Source: Nitratiruptor sp. (GTDB lineage: Bacteria > Campylobacterota > Campylobacteria > Campylobacterales > Nitratiruptoraceae). From it: a stretch of DNA of 22,783 nucleotides. Shown here one piece after another: positions 22,598 through 22,783 of this stretch (within the stretch, counting starts at the first letter, position 1; the number at the start of each line of letters is the position of its first letter). The translations under genes and the position numbers were made by a program. Under the pieces are notes generated by a model. It was not told the DNA's origin. It saw only the letters and a list, made by a program, of their open reading frames with translations, and did no database searches. The DNA lies in the NCBI GenBank assembly GCA_015494595.1, contig WGAX01000077.1:1-22783 (forward strand). Direction: 5' to 3'.

Positions 22598-22783
22598 GTT
22601 TCTCTCCAATTCTTAAGAAATTACTCTTCTTCTTATTCCATCTTTTAAGCTTCTTGGCATTGACACCAAATCTTTTTGCAATTTTCAAAATAGTATCCCC
22701 CTTCCTCACTCTATACACTCTATGCCTTCTTCGTTTATGTTTAAAAAATCTATTTCGATGTTTGTTTGCTACAAGAGGGATAA
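22581..22783 (-). CDS. LysM-domain protein, C-terminal fragment (probably membrane-bound lytic transglycosylase MltD)
   Basis: An open frame enters from the window's right edge on the - strand and ends at TAG (22583 to 22581). The visible 67 residues comprise a very basic linker (KHRNRFFKHKRRRHRVYR) and one complete LysM peptidoglycan-binding domain: YRVRKGDTILKIAKRFGV, then a lysine-rich helix, then RIGEKLVVLY. A GH23 plus C-terminal LysM layout is typical of MltD, and I recall a secreted transglycosylase before rlpA in Campylobacter. The catalytic part is outside the window, so the enzyme identity is inference. Its end overlaps rlpA by 17 to 29 bases, depending on the rlpA start. Confidence 0.8.
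   Translation of the reverse strand, partial: IPLVANKHRNRFFKHKRRRHRVYRVRKGDTILKIAKRFGVNAKKLKRWNKKKSNFLRIGEKLVVLY

Noticed and set aside
1..22783. Search for tRNA/rRNA genes, CRISPR arrays, insertion sequences, integrases, toxin-antitoxin pairs or defence genes
   Set aside because: None seen: the window is almost completely covered by housekeeping genes, with only two spacers, of 83 and 47 bases, and no repeats other than the homopolymer tract.

Overview
The window is a densely packed, AT-rich chromosomal stretch, probably from a member of the Campylobacterota (the former Epsilonproteobacteria). I infer this from its gene order. The runs gltX-yggT-slt / lipoprotein / mobB-fbp-small Cys protein-metG and mltD-rlpA-hisB-kdsC-lptC-lptA-engB-membrane protein-PBP2 match orders I recall from Campylobacter, Helicobacter and their hydrothermal-vent relatives. 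The genus cannot be fixed from sequence alone. A NIT-domain (nitrate/nitrite-sensing) chemoreceptor and a molybdopterin gene would suit a nitrate-respiring member. There are no tRNA or rRNA genes, insertion sequences, CRISPR arrays or prophage genes, and no stretch longer than about 85 bases lacks a gene.

Layout: (1) bases 1-3029, + strand: gltX (5' end cut off by the window), yggT and slt, each overlapping the next by 4 bases. (2) 2965-3453, - strand: a small lipoprotein gene convergent with slt, whose promoter region faces mobB. (3) 3537-11723, + strand: one long tight run of mobB, fbp, a 63-residue tetra-cysteine protein, metG, a Mur-ligase-N-domain-like protein, a ChaA/Cax-type Ca2+/H+ antiporter, a Tat-exported TRAP-type binding lipoprotein, and an APC amino-acid permease. 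(4) 15139-11707, - strand: a NIT-domain chemoreceptor, CheR and QueC, overlapping by 1 to 4 bases. (5) 15187-16541, + strand: ybeY and a YrbG-like cation exchanger. (6) 22783-16513, - strand: a ten-gene envelope operon of a LysM protein (cut off by the window, probably MltD), RlpA, HisB, KdsC, LptC, LptA, EngB, a short N-acetylglutamate-synthase-like GNAT, an MreD-like membrane protein and PBP2.

How the genes work together: block 6 joins Kdo/LPS synthesis and transport (KdsC, LptC, LptA) with peptidoglycan elongation and remodelling (PBP2, the MreD candidate, RlpA, MltD) and the ribosome-assembly GTPase EngB. Two amino-acid genes, hisB and an argA-like GNAT, ride along. Block 3 mixes cofactor synthesis, gluconeogenesis, methionyl-tRNA charging and a transport trio. 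Block 4 pairs a nitrate/nitrite-type receptor with its methyltransferase and with tRNA-modification precursor synthesis.

Most of the window is core genome. The strongest anomaly is an uninterrupted 17-A tract inside queC, in frame as sequenced, where gaining or losing one base would truncate QueC to about 50 residues. Other points of interest are an orphan Mur-N-domain protein without an ATPase core, a conserved-looking tetra-cysteine mini-protein, a TRAP binding protein without TRAP permeases but coupled to an APC permease, a candidate for the often unannotated MreD, and convergent gene pairs that all overlap tail to tail.
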